Shown in pieces: positions 8,433-17,676 of a stretch of 64,000 bases of DNA (its first letter is position 1; every line of letters starts with the position of its first letter). The translations under genes were made by a program, and so were the position numbers. Origin of the DNA: Pseudanabaena sp. PCC 7367 (GTDB taxonomy: Bacteria > Cyanobacteriota > Cyanobacteriia > Pseudanabaenales > Pseudanabaenaceae); contig NC_019690.1 of the NCBI RefSeq assembly GCF_000317065.1, positions 264,635-328,634 on the forward strand, given 5' to 3'. The notes below the pieces were generated by a model. It did no database searches, was not told where the DNA came from, and saw only the letters and a list, made by a program, of their open reading frames with translations.

Positions 8433-9458
8433 ATGGCCAGTACTTTCGTTAATCCAGTTGTGAATCCCGATGCCGATCTGGGCATCAATTCATTTGTGCA
8501 AACCGATCCAATTCGAGTTTGGCCAACCTCCAGCAGTGAAGAACTAGCAGTGGCGATTCGCGCCATCTATCGGCAGGTGCTTGGTAATGCCCATGTAATG
8601 GATAGTGAGCGCCAAATTACTCTAGAATCGCAATTCAAACAGGGCGATCTGAGCGTGCGGGAATTTGTGCGGCGGCTGGCCAAGTCAGAACTATATCAAT
8701 CCCGGTTCTTTGCTAATTGCTATCGCTATCGAGCGATCGAATTGAACTTTAAACACCTGCTGGGTCGGGCTCCCAATAACTTTGATGAAATGCGTGCCCA
8801 CAGCGATATTCTAGATCGGGGCGGATTTGAAGCAGAAATTGATGCCTATGTCGATAGTGATGAATACCAAGCAGCCTTTGGCGATGACGTGGTGCCCTTT
8901 TATCGTGGCTATCGCACCCAGACTGGTCATCCCCTAATGGGTTTCAAGAATATGTTTGAATTGCTGCGCAGTGCTTCTAGTAGTGATAAGAACATTGCCA
9001 CTAATAATAAGGCAAAGCTGACCCAAACGCTGATTCGCAGTGCTAACCTGGCGAAGCCGCAGAGCGATGGGGTAAGCGGAATTCTGGCGGATGTATTCAA
9101 ACCCAAATCAGCGATCGCCCAACGGCAATCCTATGCCAGTTCAAGCACCTATGGCTATGGTTCCTTTGGCAGCGCCCAAAACTTGTCACAAACATTCCAG
9201 GAACAGGCAAAGCAAATCAGCCAATTACAAAATCAACTGACCGAATTGCGCCCCTTTGCTTCCCTAGGAGCAGGCATAGCCAGAAGCGGTTGGCAGCCCA
9301 GCGCCGGCGGCGGGGCGATCGACTCGGATCTTTCGATCGCGCAGCAAGTGGCAGCCCAGAAAGACCAGATTGCCAGACTAACCGAACAGATCGCCGACAC
9401 CAGAAGGTATGCGGAAATTGGGTTTGCCAGAGCGAATAAATGGCAACGGCGTTTTTAA
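8433..9458 (+). CDS. Rod linker with repeated coiled-coil tail in place of a CpcD domain
   Basis: 341 residues. The N-terminal linker domain (about 35-160) is typical (AIRAIYRQVLGNAHVMDSER, ELNFKHLLGRAPNNFDEM, DAYVDSDEYQAAFGDDVVPF). There is no CpcD-like domain. Instead there is a low-complexity connector (about 165-245) and two related segments of about 30 residues: QISQLQNQLTELRPFASLG ending near SGWQ, and QIARLTEQIADTRRYAEIG ending NKWQ. These predict coiled coil plus a capping motif. It lies 299 bp after cpeR and 84 bp before the CpcL-type gene, so it may work with that linker. It could be called CpeE by position, but the tail argues for its own subtype. Confidence 0.75.
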   Translation: MASTFVNPVVNPDADLGINSFVQTDPIRVWPTSSSEELAVAIRAIYRQVLGNAHVMDSERQITLESQFKQGDLSVREFVRRLAKSELYQSRFFANCYRYRAIELNFKHLLGRAPNNFDEMRAHSDILDRGGFEAEIDAYVDSDEYQAAFGDDVVPFYRGYRTQTGHPLMGFKNMFELLRSASSSDKNIATNNKAKLTQTLIRSANLAKPQSDGVSGILADVFKPKSAIAQRQSYASSSTYGYGSFGSAQNLSQTFQEQAKQISQLQNQLTELRPFASLGAGIARSGWQPSAGGGAIDSDLSIAQQVAAQKDQIARLTEQIADTRRYAEIGFARANKWQRRF

Positions 9459-9542
9459 ATCTTCTTAAACCTTGATCAATCTCTTGTAAACCTCTTGTAA
9501 GCCACTTGTAAACAGCTATTAAATCGAATTCGGAGAATTATT

Positions 9543-10277
9543 ATGTCAATCCCGCTCTTAGAATACACCACCAAGTCAGAGAATCATCGTGTGGATGGTT
9601 TTGAAGTACCTGGGGAAGAGCAACCCAATCGCTATAAGGCTGGCCAGGGGGGTATAGCAACTGATGTGGATATCTCGATTTCCACTGCCTATCGACAGAT
9701 TTGGAATGAGCAACAAATGTTGAGCCACTATCGCCAACGTTTCCTAGAATCGCAACTGCGCTCTGGCCAAATTACCGTTAAGGACTTTATTCGTGGCCTG
9801 CTGCTATCGGCATCGTTCCGTAATCTGGTCTTTGATACCAATAATAACTATCGGTTTGCAGAAATCTGCGTACAGCGGGTGCTGGGTCGGAATGTGTATA
9901 GCGATCGTGAAAAAATCGCCTGGTCGATCGTGCTGGCTACCTCTGGCTTGAATGGGTTTGTGGATGCGCTTTTGGCCAGTGATGAATATAACGATAACTT
10001 CGGCGATCACACTGTGCCCTACCAACGCCGCCGCATTTTGCCCCAACACGATCGGGGTGAAACCACCTTTAACCACATGGCTCGCTATGGCACCGACTAC
10101 CGCGATAAGCTACCCAAGTCTTCCTATGGTGGTCGGGGTGGTGCGCGCTTGAGCTATACCCGCTGGGAATGGCAGCGCAATCTACCCAAGGAATTGCAAC
10201 AGACCTGGATCGCCTTGTTCTATTTTGGGCTTGCATTCATTGTGCTGATGTTTGGCGTGACGGTGTTGGGCTACTAG
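9543..10277 (+). CDS. cpcL: CpcL-type (CpcG2-type) membrane-anchored rod linker
   Basis: 244 residues. The start SIPLLEYTTKSENHRVDGFEVPGEEQPNRY is typical of the CpcG/CpcL family, followed by a linker domain with FLESQLRSGQITVKDFIRGLL, NYRFAEICVQRVLGR and ASDEYNDNFGDHTVPYQRRRILPQ. The last 25 residues form one hydrophobic helix (WIALFYFGLAFIVLMFGVTVLGY). In this family a C-terminal membrane helix marks CpcL, which builds core-less rod phycobilisomes associated with photosystem I and NDH; CpcG1 forms lack it. Its place behind phycoerythrin genes suggests phycoerythrin-bearing rods, which is inference. The ribosome binding site is GGAG. Confidence 0.88.
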   Translation: MSIPLLEYTTKSENHRVDGFEVPGEEQPNRYKAGQGGIATDVDISISTAYRQIWNEQQMLSHYRQRFLESQLRSGQITVKDFIRGLLLSASFRNLVFDTNNNYRFAEICVQRVLGRNVYSDREKIAWSIVLATSGLNGFVDALLASDEYNDNFGDHTVPYQRRRILPQHDRGETTFNHMARYGTDYRDKLPKSSYGGRGGARLSYTRWEWQRNLPKELQQTWIALFYFGLAFIVLMFGVTVLGY

Positions 10278-10522
10278 TTAGTTAGGTAATCTAATAATCT
10301 AATCTGGCTGAGAATTGCTTAATTAACCAAACTGCTTATTTTCTTGTTTCTAGTGGTCAGTTGATTAGTTCAATTGATCGGTTATGCCCTGAGCGCTACT
10401 TCAATCGTGGCGATCGGGGTATTTTACTTGGGGCTGAGGGGCAATTACTGTTACGTTTAGTGGGTTTTCCTTGATCAAGAGAAAGAAGGCTAGCAAAAAG
10501 CTCGCCGCCTAGTTCGGTTTAG

Positions 10523-11113
10523 TTATTCCCACAAAAACCCTAAATCCAACTCAAACCCAGGCAATACGTCTTCACCAGATAGACTTTGCGGCATCTCTAA
10601 TAATTCTTTCTCTTGACCCAAAGATTGACCAGGGCGATAGATTTCTACTTGCTTGGCTTCGGGGTTAATCAACCAGCCCAACTGCGCCCCATTCTCGATA
10701 TATTCAATCATCTTGGCTTGCACCAGCTTTAAATTATCGCTCCACGATACGAGTTCCATCACAAAATCAGGGCAGAGAGGTGCAAAACTCTCGCGTTCTT
10801 CTTTGCTCAGAGCATCCCAGCGATCGTTGCGAATCCAACTTAAATCAGGCGATCGGATCGCGCCATTGGGCAGAGTAAACCCAGCCGATCCATCAAACCC
10901 ATGACCTAATTTGGCTTGGCGATTCCATATCCCCAGGCTACCGATCAACTGTGCATTTTGCATACCTTTCGTGCCACCGGAAAGAGGATTAATAACTAAT
11001 TCACCCTGGGCACTGCGCTCAAAAAGAACTTCAGGATTATTAGCACAAAGACGATAGAATGCATCATCATCAAGGTCTAGCACTGATTCCAGATTGAGGA
11101 TATAAGTGTACAT
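10523..11113 (-). CDS. Uma2-family (DUF820) putative PD-(D/E)XK nuclease
   Basis: 196 residues. Family marks are PNGAIRSPDLSWI (the conserved PD), CPDFVMELVSWSDNLKLVQAKMIEYIENGAQLGWLINPEAKQVEIYRPG, containing the E...K-type active site residues, and the end SGEDVLPGFELDLGFLWE. Uma2 proteins are very abundant in cyanobacteria, and their biological role is unsettled. It is close in sequence to the other full-length copies here. Nothing in the neighbourhood fixes a function. Confidence 0.85.
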   Translation of the reverse strand: MYTYILNLESVLDLDDDAFYRLCANNPEVLFERSAQGELVINPLSGGTKGMQNAQLIGSLGIWNRQAKLGHGFDGSAGFTLPNGAIRSPDLSWIRNDRWDALSKEERESFAPLCPDFVMELVSWSDNLKLVQAKMIEYIENGAQLGWLINPEAKQVEIYRPGQSLGQEKELLEMPQSLSGEDVLPGFELDLGFLWE

Positions 11114-11206
11114 GATTGCCCCGGTGGTAAGGGATTATGTGTCTATTCTAAACGTATTTAACTTAAATGCTAAACTGAGAGGCAATCGCCCAGCTAACCA
11201 AAAGCC

Positions 11207-11428
11207 ATGACTAACCCAGCGCTTACGCAAATTTTTGAATTATCCATCGCCGAAAAACTGCAACTCGTAGAAGACCTGTGGGATAGCATCGCTGAATCCC
11301 CAGAGCAGGTGCCGGTGCGCGATTGGCAAAAGGAAGAATTAGCCAAGCGTAAAGCTAACTATCTGCAAAATCCTGATTCTGGTAGTTCTTGGGAAGAAGT
11401 AAAACAGCGCATTCATTATGACGCTTAG
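11207..11428 (+). CDS. Antitoxin of an addiction module (TIGR02574-like)
   Basis: 73 residues with the family pattern IFELSIAEKLQLVEDLWDSIAE near the N-terminus and a charged middle (DWQKEELAKRKANYLQNPDSGSSWEEVKQRI). These small proteins pair with RelE/ParE-type toxins. The stop overlaps the start of the next reading frame by 11 bp, the usual toxin-antitoxin layout. The toxin partner is broken, so this copy may have no active target at this locus. Confidence 0.8.
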   Translation: MTNPALTQIFELSIAEKLQLVEDLWDSIAESPEQVPVRDWQKEELAKRKANYLQNPDSGSSWEEVKQRIHYDA

Positions 11429-11720
11429 AAACCTAATTGTTCTACCAGAAGCCGAACATGACTTAGGCCAAGCTTATAGCTGGTACGAAAACCAAGAGAT
11501 CGGTCTAGGACGAGAGTTTCTTCGATGCGTAGATGCCTGTATGCAATTGCTCCAGCGCAACCCAGAAATTCATCAAGTCATATATGAAAGCTAGCGCAGG
11601 GCAATAGTTCGACGCTTTCCTTACGTTATTTTCTATGAATACTCAGGCATTGATATTATAGTCTACGCAGTTTTTCACTGTTCACAAAATCCTAAGAAAT
11701 GGCAAACTCGGCTACCCTAA
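11418..11720 (+). pseudogene. RelE/ParE-type toxin with one nonsense codon
   Basis: The frame opened by the ATG at 11418 gives LIVLPEAEHDLGQAYSWYE, typical of a RelE/ParE-superfamily toxin, then stops at a TAG at 11592-11594. Reading on in the same frame restores the family C-terminus (RRAIVRRFPYVIFYEYSG, then IIVYAVFHCSQNPKKW) to the TAA at 11718-11720. The expected residue at the stop is aromatic (Tyr), so a single base change explains it. The antitoxin upstream is intact. Confidence 0.8.
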
Positions 11721-11754
11721 CAGTAACCGAGCTATGAGAGCTTTAAATTCAATA

Positions 11755-12753
<999 letters not shown>

Positions 12754-12818
12754 CTATACAACTTAATAGATAATCGCATAAGCGGTAGCAGCTATAGCGC
12801 GATTGTTAAGGGTTTGTC

Positions 12819-12896
12819 ATGTTTTGGTATTTTCTGGCGATTCTGCTTCGGGTTTATTATTACGCACAGATCTACGCTTTTTGGATGATTTATTAA
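12819..12896 (+). CDS. Possible 25-residue hydrophobic peptide
   Basis: Upstream of and divergent from por, a 25-codon frame begins MFWYFLAILL and is almost wholly hydrophobic and aromatic. AAGGG lies 6 bp before the ATG. Cyanobacteria have many tiny membrane subunits, but I do not recognise this one, and a frame this short may occur by chance. Confidence 0.2.
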   Translation: MFWYFLAILLRVYYYAQIYAFWMIY

Positions 12897-12984
12897 CCAA
12901 TACTACAGATCCCTAAGCTATCTTGGGTAAACTGAAAATGCTAAAAGTTTAAGTAAATAGATTGCTGCAGGTGCACGTTGACGG

Positions 12985-13215
12985 ATGACTGAATTACTCA
13001 AACTAGCGATCGCCCAGCTCGAACAATTGCCACCCGAACAGCAAGATGCGATCGCGGCACGGTTATTGGCGGCAGTACATGATCAAGAACAATGGGAAAC
13101 CCATCTTTTTTCGACGACGGAAGAGTGGTGGAATCAGATCGCGGCAATGGCATATCAAGAGGAGCCCAGATCTGAGATCGAATCCTTAGAGCAGGTTGCC
13201 CCATCCCAGCCATAG
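12985..13215 (+). CDS. Small acidic hypothetical protein, antitoxin-like
   Basis: 76 residues with LKLAIAQLEQLPPEQQDAIAARLLAAV, an amphipathic helix pair like that of cyanobacterial addiction-module antitoxins, followed by an acidic tail with EEWWNQIAAMAYQEE. No toxin follows it; the next gene is on the other strand. The call is tentative. Confidence 0.5.
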   Translation: MTELLKLAIAQLEQLPPEQQDAIAARLLAAVHDQEQWETHLFSTTEEWWNQIAAMAYQEEPRSEIESLEQVAPSQP

Positions 13216-13231
13216 AGGGCTGAGCTCAACA

Positions 13232-13537
13232 TTAAGTAACCATCTGGGGTTCGGGGAATCGCTCCACCTGAATCCGATCGATCGCATCATACATCTGGGC
13301 AATGTCATAGGCAAGTTGCATTCTTAACCAATGTTCCGGTGTAGTGCCAAATGCCTTCGATACCCGGATCGCCATTTCCGGTGACAGCGAAGTGCGACCA
13401 TTAATCACCCGCGAAAGGGTTTGCCGCGTCACCCCCAGCTTAGTTGCAGCCTCGCCAATGTTCAGGCCAGTGGATTCGATCGCATGTTTAATAATTTTGC
13501 CTGGATGGGCTGGTTGATTAATCCAAAGGCGCAGCAA
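13232..13537 (-). CDS. higA: HigA-type XRE antitoxin, N-terminus at a recombination junction
   Basis: About 101 residues with PAHPGKIIKHAIESTGLNIGEAATKLGVTRQTLSRVINGRTSLSPEMAIRVSKAFGTTPEHWLRMQ, the standard HigA helix-turn-helix. The first eight or so residues come from antisense of a duplicated Uma2 fragment that begins near 13505. The original promoter and any upstream higB toxin are absent. Whether it is still expressed is unknown. Confidence 0.75.
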   Translation of the reverse strand: MLRLWINQPAHPGKIIKHAIESTGLNIGEAATKLGVTRQTLSRVINGRTSLSPEMAIRVSKAFGTTPEHWLRMQLAYDIAQMYDAIDRIQVERFPEPQMVT

Positions 13538-13675
13538 GTGGAAATCTATTACCCCAATTCAAAGTCAGGCCAGGATGCTCAGCCAGAAAAGGAACTATTA
13601 GAATCACCTAAAACCTTGTCTGGTGAGGATTTGTTGCCAGGGTTTGAGTTGGATTTAGGGTTTATGTGGGAATGA
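13506..13675 (+). pseudogene. Uma2 C-terminal fragment
   Basis: The last 55 or so codons of a Uma2 gene (GWLINPKAQQVEIYYP to LPGFELDLGFMWE), nearly identical in DNA to the ends of the two following Uma2 genes. No start or PD motif is present. It ends with the same TGA-GTTAAATGG tail as the next copy, so it is the left, truncated unit of a duplicated array. Confidence 0.85.
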
Positions 13676-13683
13676 GTTAAATG

Positions 13684-13725
13684 GTTGTTTAGCGATCGTT
13701 TAAGCTAAATGTCCCTATAATAGGC
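13684..13725 (+). promoter_or_regulatory. Repeated Uma2 promoter, copy 1
   Basis: A block with TTGTTTAGCGATCG and the -10-like TATAAT at about 13717 is repeated almost base for base before the next Uma2 gene. A -35 box at normal spacing is not clear. Confidence 0.4.
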
Positions 13726-13757
13726 AGATAAATCCTTGCTCTAGCTATGAGGCCACC

Positions 13758-14360
13758 ATGACTGCCCATACCCTCAATCTGGAATCGGTAATTGACCTTA
13801 GTAATGAACAGTTCTATCAACTCTGTCGCCGTAATCCTGACCTGCGGTTCGAGCGCAGCGCCAATGGAGATTTAATCATTATGTCCCCCACTGGATATGA
13901 AACCAGTAGACGCAATTTCAGCTTAATTGGTAAATTTGCTGCTTGGGTTGAGCAAAATGACTTGGGCTATGGATTTGACTCTAATGGCGGGTTTATTTTA
14001 CCAAATGGTGCAATTCGCTCTCCAGATTTGAGTTGGGTGCGCAAGGAACGCTTAGATGCTTTAAACATGGAAACAGAAGATCAATTTCTACCGATTTGCC
14101 CTGATTTTGTAGTGGAGTTGATGTCTAAAAGCGATCGCCTTTCTGTAACTCAGGCGAAGCTGATTGAGTATATCGAAAACGGGGCGCAGTTGGGCTGGTT
14201 AATTAATCCAAAGGCGCAGCAGGTAGAAGTCTATCACCCCAATTCAAAGTCAGGCCAGGACGCTCAGCCAGAAAAGGAACTATTAGAATCGCCTAAAACC
14301 TTGTCTGGTGAGGATTTGTTGCCAGGGTTTGAGTTGGATTTAGGGTTTATGTGGGAATGA
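13758..14360 (+). CDS. Uma2-family putative nuclease (tandem copy 1)
   Basis: 200 residues. LPNGAIRSPDLSWVRKERL, CPDFVVELMSKSDRLSVTQAKLIEYIENGAQLGWLINPK and LSGEDLLPGFELDLGFMWE mark the family. The N-terminus (MTAHTLNLESVIDLS) and the C-terminal third are nearly identical to the next gene, while the middle (RRNFSLIGKFAAWVEQNDLGYGFD) differs, which looks like divergence or gene conversion after tandem duplication. Confidence 0.87.
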   Translation: MTAHTLNLESVIDLSNEQFYQLCRRNPDLRFERSANGDLIIMSPTGYETSRRNFSLIGKFAAWVEQNDLGYGFDSNGGFILPNGAIRSPDLSWVRKERLDALNMETEDQFLPICPDFVVELMSKSDRLSVTQAKLIEYIENGAQLGWLINPKAQQVEVYHPNSKSGQDAQPEKELLESPKTLSGEDLLPGFELDLGFMWE

Positions 14361-14365
14361 GTTAA

Positions 14366-14407
14366 ATGGTTGTTTAGCGATCGTTTAAGCTAAATGTCCC
14401 TATAATA
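14366..14407 (+). promoter_or_regulatory. Repeated Uma2 promoter, copy 2
   Basis: Near-identical copy of the block at 13684-13725, including TTGTTTAGCGATCG and TATAAT, placed the same distance before the ATG of the second tandem Uma2 gene. Confidence 0.4.
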
Positions 14408-14442
14408 GGGGGATAAATCCTTACCCTAACCTTGAGGCCATC

Positions 14443-15045
14443 ATGACTGCCCATACCCTCAATCTGGAATCGGTCATAGAATTAAGCGATGAACAGTTCT
14501 ATATGCTTTGTCGCCGTAATCCTGACCTGCGGTTTGAGCGCAGCGCCCAAGGAGATTTAATTATTATGTCCCCCACTGGCATTGAAACAAGTGAGCGTAA
14601 TTTTGGTTTATATCTAGATCTGGGCATCTGGAATCGTAAAACCAAGCTAGGTCACTGCTTTGATTCTAATGGTGGGTATACTTTGCCGAATGGGGCAATT
14701 CGCGCCCCTGATATGAGTTGGATTCGTAACGATCGCTATGAATCCCTCAGTAAAGCCGATCGGACTAAGTTTGCGCCGATCTGCCCTGATTTTGTGGTGG
14801 AGTTGATGTCACCTAATGATGAATTGAAAGTTGTGCAGGCGAAGATGATTGAGTATATCGAGAATGGAGCACAGCTTGGCTGGTTGATTAATCCGAAGGC
14901 GCAGCAGGTAGAAATCTATCGCCCCATTTCAAAGTCAGGTCAGGATGCTCAGCCAGAAAAAGAATTATTGGAATCGCCTAAAACCTTGTCTGGTGAAGAT
15001 GTATTGCCAGGGTTTGAGTTAGATTTAGGGTTTATGTGGGAATGA
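14443..15045 (+). CDS. Uma2-family putative nuclease (tandem copy 2)
   Basis: 200 residues. PD motif in LPNGAIRAPDMSWIRNDRYE; CPDFVVELMSPNDELKVVQAKMIEYIENGAQLGWLINPK. The central part (SENNIEL/SERNFGL-type, WNRKTKLGHCFDSNGG) is closer to the Uma2 gene at 34550-35131 than to its tandem neighbour, so copies seem to exchange segments across the chromosome. Confidence 0.87.
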   Translation: MTAHTLNLESVIELSDEQFYMLCRRNPDLRFERSAQGDLIIMSPTGIETSERNFGLYLDLGIWNRKTKLGHCFDSNGGYTLPNGAIRAPDMSWIRNDRYESLSKADRTKFAPICPDFVVELMSPNDELKVVQAKMIEYIENGAQLGWLINPKAQQVEIYRPISKSGQDAQPEKELLESPKTLSGEDVLPGFELDLGFMWE

Positions 15046-15058
15046 GTTAAGCGGCTAT

Positions 15059-15274
15059 TTAGCGATCGCCAAACACTTCATCTTCCTGACCGATCCACCA
15101 TTCGCCCAGGTTCATCATATCCTGGTAAATATCTGCAAGCCGTTCGGCATATTCTGTCTCAGGCAGGGTGTCTTTGATTTCTTGCAGTTTGAGTAAGCGC
15201 ATTTGTACCAGCAACCAGGGCTTGCTAATGCCGTTGTTGGCTGTGATATATTCGCCTAGTTCGGAGCTATCCAT
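15059..15274 (-). CDS. Small hypothetical protein
   Basis: 71 residues, soluble, acidic and helical (LLVQMRLLKLQEIKDTLPETEYAERLADIYQDMMNLGEWWIG). No recognised domain. It sits back to back with the Uma2 array. The regular helical pattern favours a real gene, but there is no family assignment. Confidence 0.5.
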   Translation of the reverse strand: MDSSELGEYITANNGISKPWLLVQMRLLKLQEIKDTLPETEYAERLADIYQDMMNLGEWWIGQEDEVFGDR

Positions 15275-15578
15275 AGAATGATTATTGCTTGCTTAGCTAA
15301 TGGTGATGAGTCGATTGTAGCTAAGCTTTAGCCAAAATCTATCTATCTAAGGCGGTTAATTTGTTGGCTTTTCTTTTTATTTATTCAATTCAATTCAATT
15401 ATGCCCACATTCTAATTAACCATAAACCGCGATCGCCTCCACCTGATTGGGTGATTCTCTAACTTAGCGATCTTGACTATTTTCTCTTGCTAGCGATCGC
15501 CCAATTCCTGGTATCCTGACATAGCAACCTTTGAGCCCCCATATAAGCCCCCATATAAGTTACAGTAAGTGTCCCAGC
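15275..15578. other. Intergenic region, 304 bp
   Basis: AT-rich spacer between divergent genes with two HIP1 octamers and the short repeat TTCAATTCAATTCAATT near 15384. No gene or clear promoter box is visible. Confidence 0.4.
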
Positions 15579-16787
15579 ATGTCAGACTCCCAAGCCAATC
15601 CAGAGACCATTAGCAACGCCGTTGCCAAGCTCTACAACACCTATCCGTTCCCACCGGAACCACTCCTGGATAAACCACCCCCAGGCTATAACTGGCGTTG
15701 GCATTGGCAAACTGCCTATAACTTTTGTGCCAATCGCAAACCCAGCAGCGATCAGGTACGAATCCTGGATGCGGGTTGTGGTACGGGTGTGGGCACTGAA
15801 TACCTGGTGCATTTGAACCCGGAAGCAGCGGTAACGGGCATTGACCTGAGCGCAGGAGCTTTGCAAGTAGCAAAAGAACGCTGCGAGAAGTCGGGCGCGA
15901 CCAGAGTGGAATTCAAGCACCTTAGTTTGTTTGATGCGGCGCAACTAGAGGGTGAATTTAGTTTAATCAACTGCGTCGGCGTGTTGCACCATACCCCCGA
16001 TCCCCAGCGCGGCATTCAAGCCCTGGCGGATAAGCTGGCTCCTGGCGGGATTATGCATATTTTTGTGTATGGTGAATTAGGTCGCTGGGAGATTAGCTTA
16101 ATGCAGGAAGCAATTTCGATTCTGCAGGCAGACAAACGCGGTGATTATACTGATGGTGTGGCGATCGGTCGCAGCATCTTCGCCGCCTTACCAGAAGACA
16201 ATCGCCTCAAAAAACGCGAACAGGAACGCTGGTCATGGGAAAATCAACGGGATGGCTACTTCGCAGATATGTATGTGCATCCCCAGGAGATTGACTACAA
16301 CGTAAACACGGTATTTGAGTTGATCGATGCCTCTGGTCTGGAGTTTGTGGGCTTTTCTAATCCCCAGGTGTGGCAATTGGATCACTTAATTGGCCAAGCG
16401 CCAGAGTTGATCGAAAGGGCAAAGAATCTGAGCGATCGCCAGCGTTACCGCTTAATCGAGCTACTCGACCCCAGTGCGATTACCCATTATGAATTCTTTT
16501 TAGCAAAGCCACCTTTTCAAAAGGAAGACTGGTCAGATGATCAGAAATTATTAGCAGCGATCGCAGCACCAAGCCCTTGCACCCAGGGTTGGCGTGATAG
16601 TGCTAGTTTCTTTAATTATGATTACCAGATTGTGAAGCTAGAAGATGCGGCCTGGCAGTTCCTCAAGGCTTGCGATCGGCATGAATCTAAATCAGTGGCG
16701 GAAGTCATAGCACAGACTGAGGCGAGCTTAGGCGATGTGCGATCGCTCCAGGCACAGCAGGTCATTTTGCTTACACCAAAGTCTTAA
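15579..16787 (+). CDS. Class I SAM-dependent methyltransferase
   Basis: 402 residues from the ATG at 15579. The SAM-binding motif I ILDAGCGTGVGTEYL lies near residues 65-79, then VTGIDLSAGALQVAKER, and motif post-II FSLINCVGVLHHTPDP. The N-terminal YNTYPFPPEPLLDKPPPGYNW segment and a long C-terminal half (about 240-402) are typical of a cyanobacterial family often placed near tetratricopeptide or quinone enzymes. The substrate is unknown. An in-frame ATG 48 bp upstream would add a repetitive leader and is less likely. Confidence 0.85.
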   Translation: MSDSQANPETISNAVAKLYNTYPFPPEPLLDKPPPGYNWRWHWQTAYNFCANRKPSSDQVRILDAGCGTGVGTEYLVHLNPEAAVTGIDLSAGALQVAKERCEKSGATRVEFKHLSLFDAAQLEGEFSLINCVGVLHHTPDPQRGIQALADKLAPGGIMHIFVYGELGRWEISLMQEAISILQADKRGDYTDGVAIGRSIFAALPEDNRLKKREQERWSWENQRDGYFADMYVHPQEIDYNVNTVFELIDASGLEFVGFSNPQVWQLDHLIGQAPELIERAKNLSDRQRYRLIELLDPSAITHYEFFLAKPPFQKEDWSDDQKLLAAIAAPSPCTQGWRDSASFFNYDYQIVKLEDAAWQFLKACDRHESKSVAEVIAQTEASLGDVRSLQAQQVILLTPKS

Positions 16788-16874
16788 TCATGGTTGCCTC
16801 ACGATTACACCGGAGCTTAAGGAATAAATTCTTTTATATTATCGCTTATATTATCGCTTAGAGCTAAAAACAAA

Positions 16875-16916
16875 CAGCTACCGCTCATAATCCACTTAAG
16901 GAAAAATCGGTAGCTG
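16875..16916 (-). terminator. Rho-independent terminator of cpcBA
   Basis: A perfect 9-bp inverted repeat, CAGCTACCG at 16875-16883 and CGGTAGCTG at 16908-16916, with a 24-base loop. In the direction of cpcA transcription it is followed by TTTGTTTTTAG. It lies about 77 bp after the cpcA stop. Confidence 0.7.
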
Positions 16917-16992
16917 CAAATTGTAGGGTTAATAGCGCTAAAACGCCATTTATTTAGGTCGAGTAATCAAGCAAAACTTGACTCTAGCGACT

Positions 16993-17481
16993 CTAGGTCA
17001 AAGCATTGATTGCATAATCAATGTAAGCATTGGTATCAGTAGCTGCGTCACCGCTCAAACCATGATTGGCTTTAACATGCTTGAGGGCTTCGATATACCA
17101 GCTAGGAGATAGTTCAAAGGTACGGTTGATTTCAGTCAAACCACCGATGAGGTAATCATCCATTGGGCCAGTACCACCAACGATCAAGCAGTAGGTGACC
17201 ATGCGGACGTAATAGCCAATATCACGTACACACTTGTCTTTACCACGTTGAGTAGAAGCGTAGTTAGCGCCTTCCATCGAAGTGGTGTAAGGAAACTTGT
17301 TGTAAACAGCAGCGGCAGCACCTTCAGCCAAACGCTGAGCGTTGGAAGAAAGGCTCTTAGCAGCGTCTAGACCAAAGGCAGCTTGACGGAAACGACCGTA
17401 AGCAATTTGCATTTCGGTGGAGCTAATGAAGCGACCTTGGGAGTCGGCGGCGGAAACGGCTTCAGTTAAAGGGGTTTTCAT
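16993..17481 (-). CDS. cpcA: Phycocyanin alpha subunit
   Basis: 162 residues, the standard length, starting [18 protein letters not shown] and ending [12 protein letters not shown]. The bilin cysteine is in [19 protein letters not shown] (Cys-84). [11 protein letters not shown] and [26 protein letters not shown] are diagnostic for CpcA over CpeA. It pairs with CpcB to form alpha-beta monomers that stack into hexamers in phycobilisome rods. It lies 195 bp after cpcB on the minus strand and is followed by a terminator hairpin. Confidence 0.97.
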   Translation of the reverse strand: MKTPLTEAVSAADSQGRFISSTEMQIAYGRFRQAAFGLDAAKSLSSNAQRLAEGAAAAVYNKFPYTTSMEGANYASTQRGKDKCVRDIGYYVRMVTYCLIVGGTGPMDDYLIGGLTEINRTFELSPSWYIEALKHVKANHGLSGDAATDTNAYIDYAINALT

Positions 17482-17676
17482 GATCTAAAGATTTCTCTCT
17501 GTATACTTAACGATTTGTTTATAGATAAGGAGCGAGCTAAATATGCAGCACAGCGGATTATTAACCTGAATAATCTAATTAATCTAATTAATAATTCAGA
17601 CGCTAGGAATGCCAAGCATATCGGTTGCTCTAAAAATACTTAGAATTAATTACTTAGAATCATCTAAGCGATGGCA

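Noticed and set aside
13421..13675. Open frame of 84 codons starting inside higA on the other strand
   Set aside because: Only the part from about 13506 is a genuine Uma2 fragment; the start lies in antisense higA sequence.
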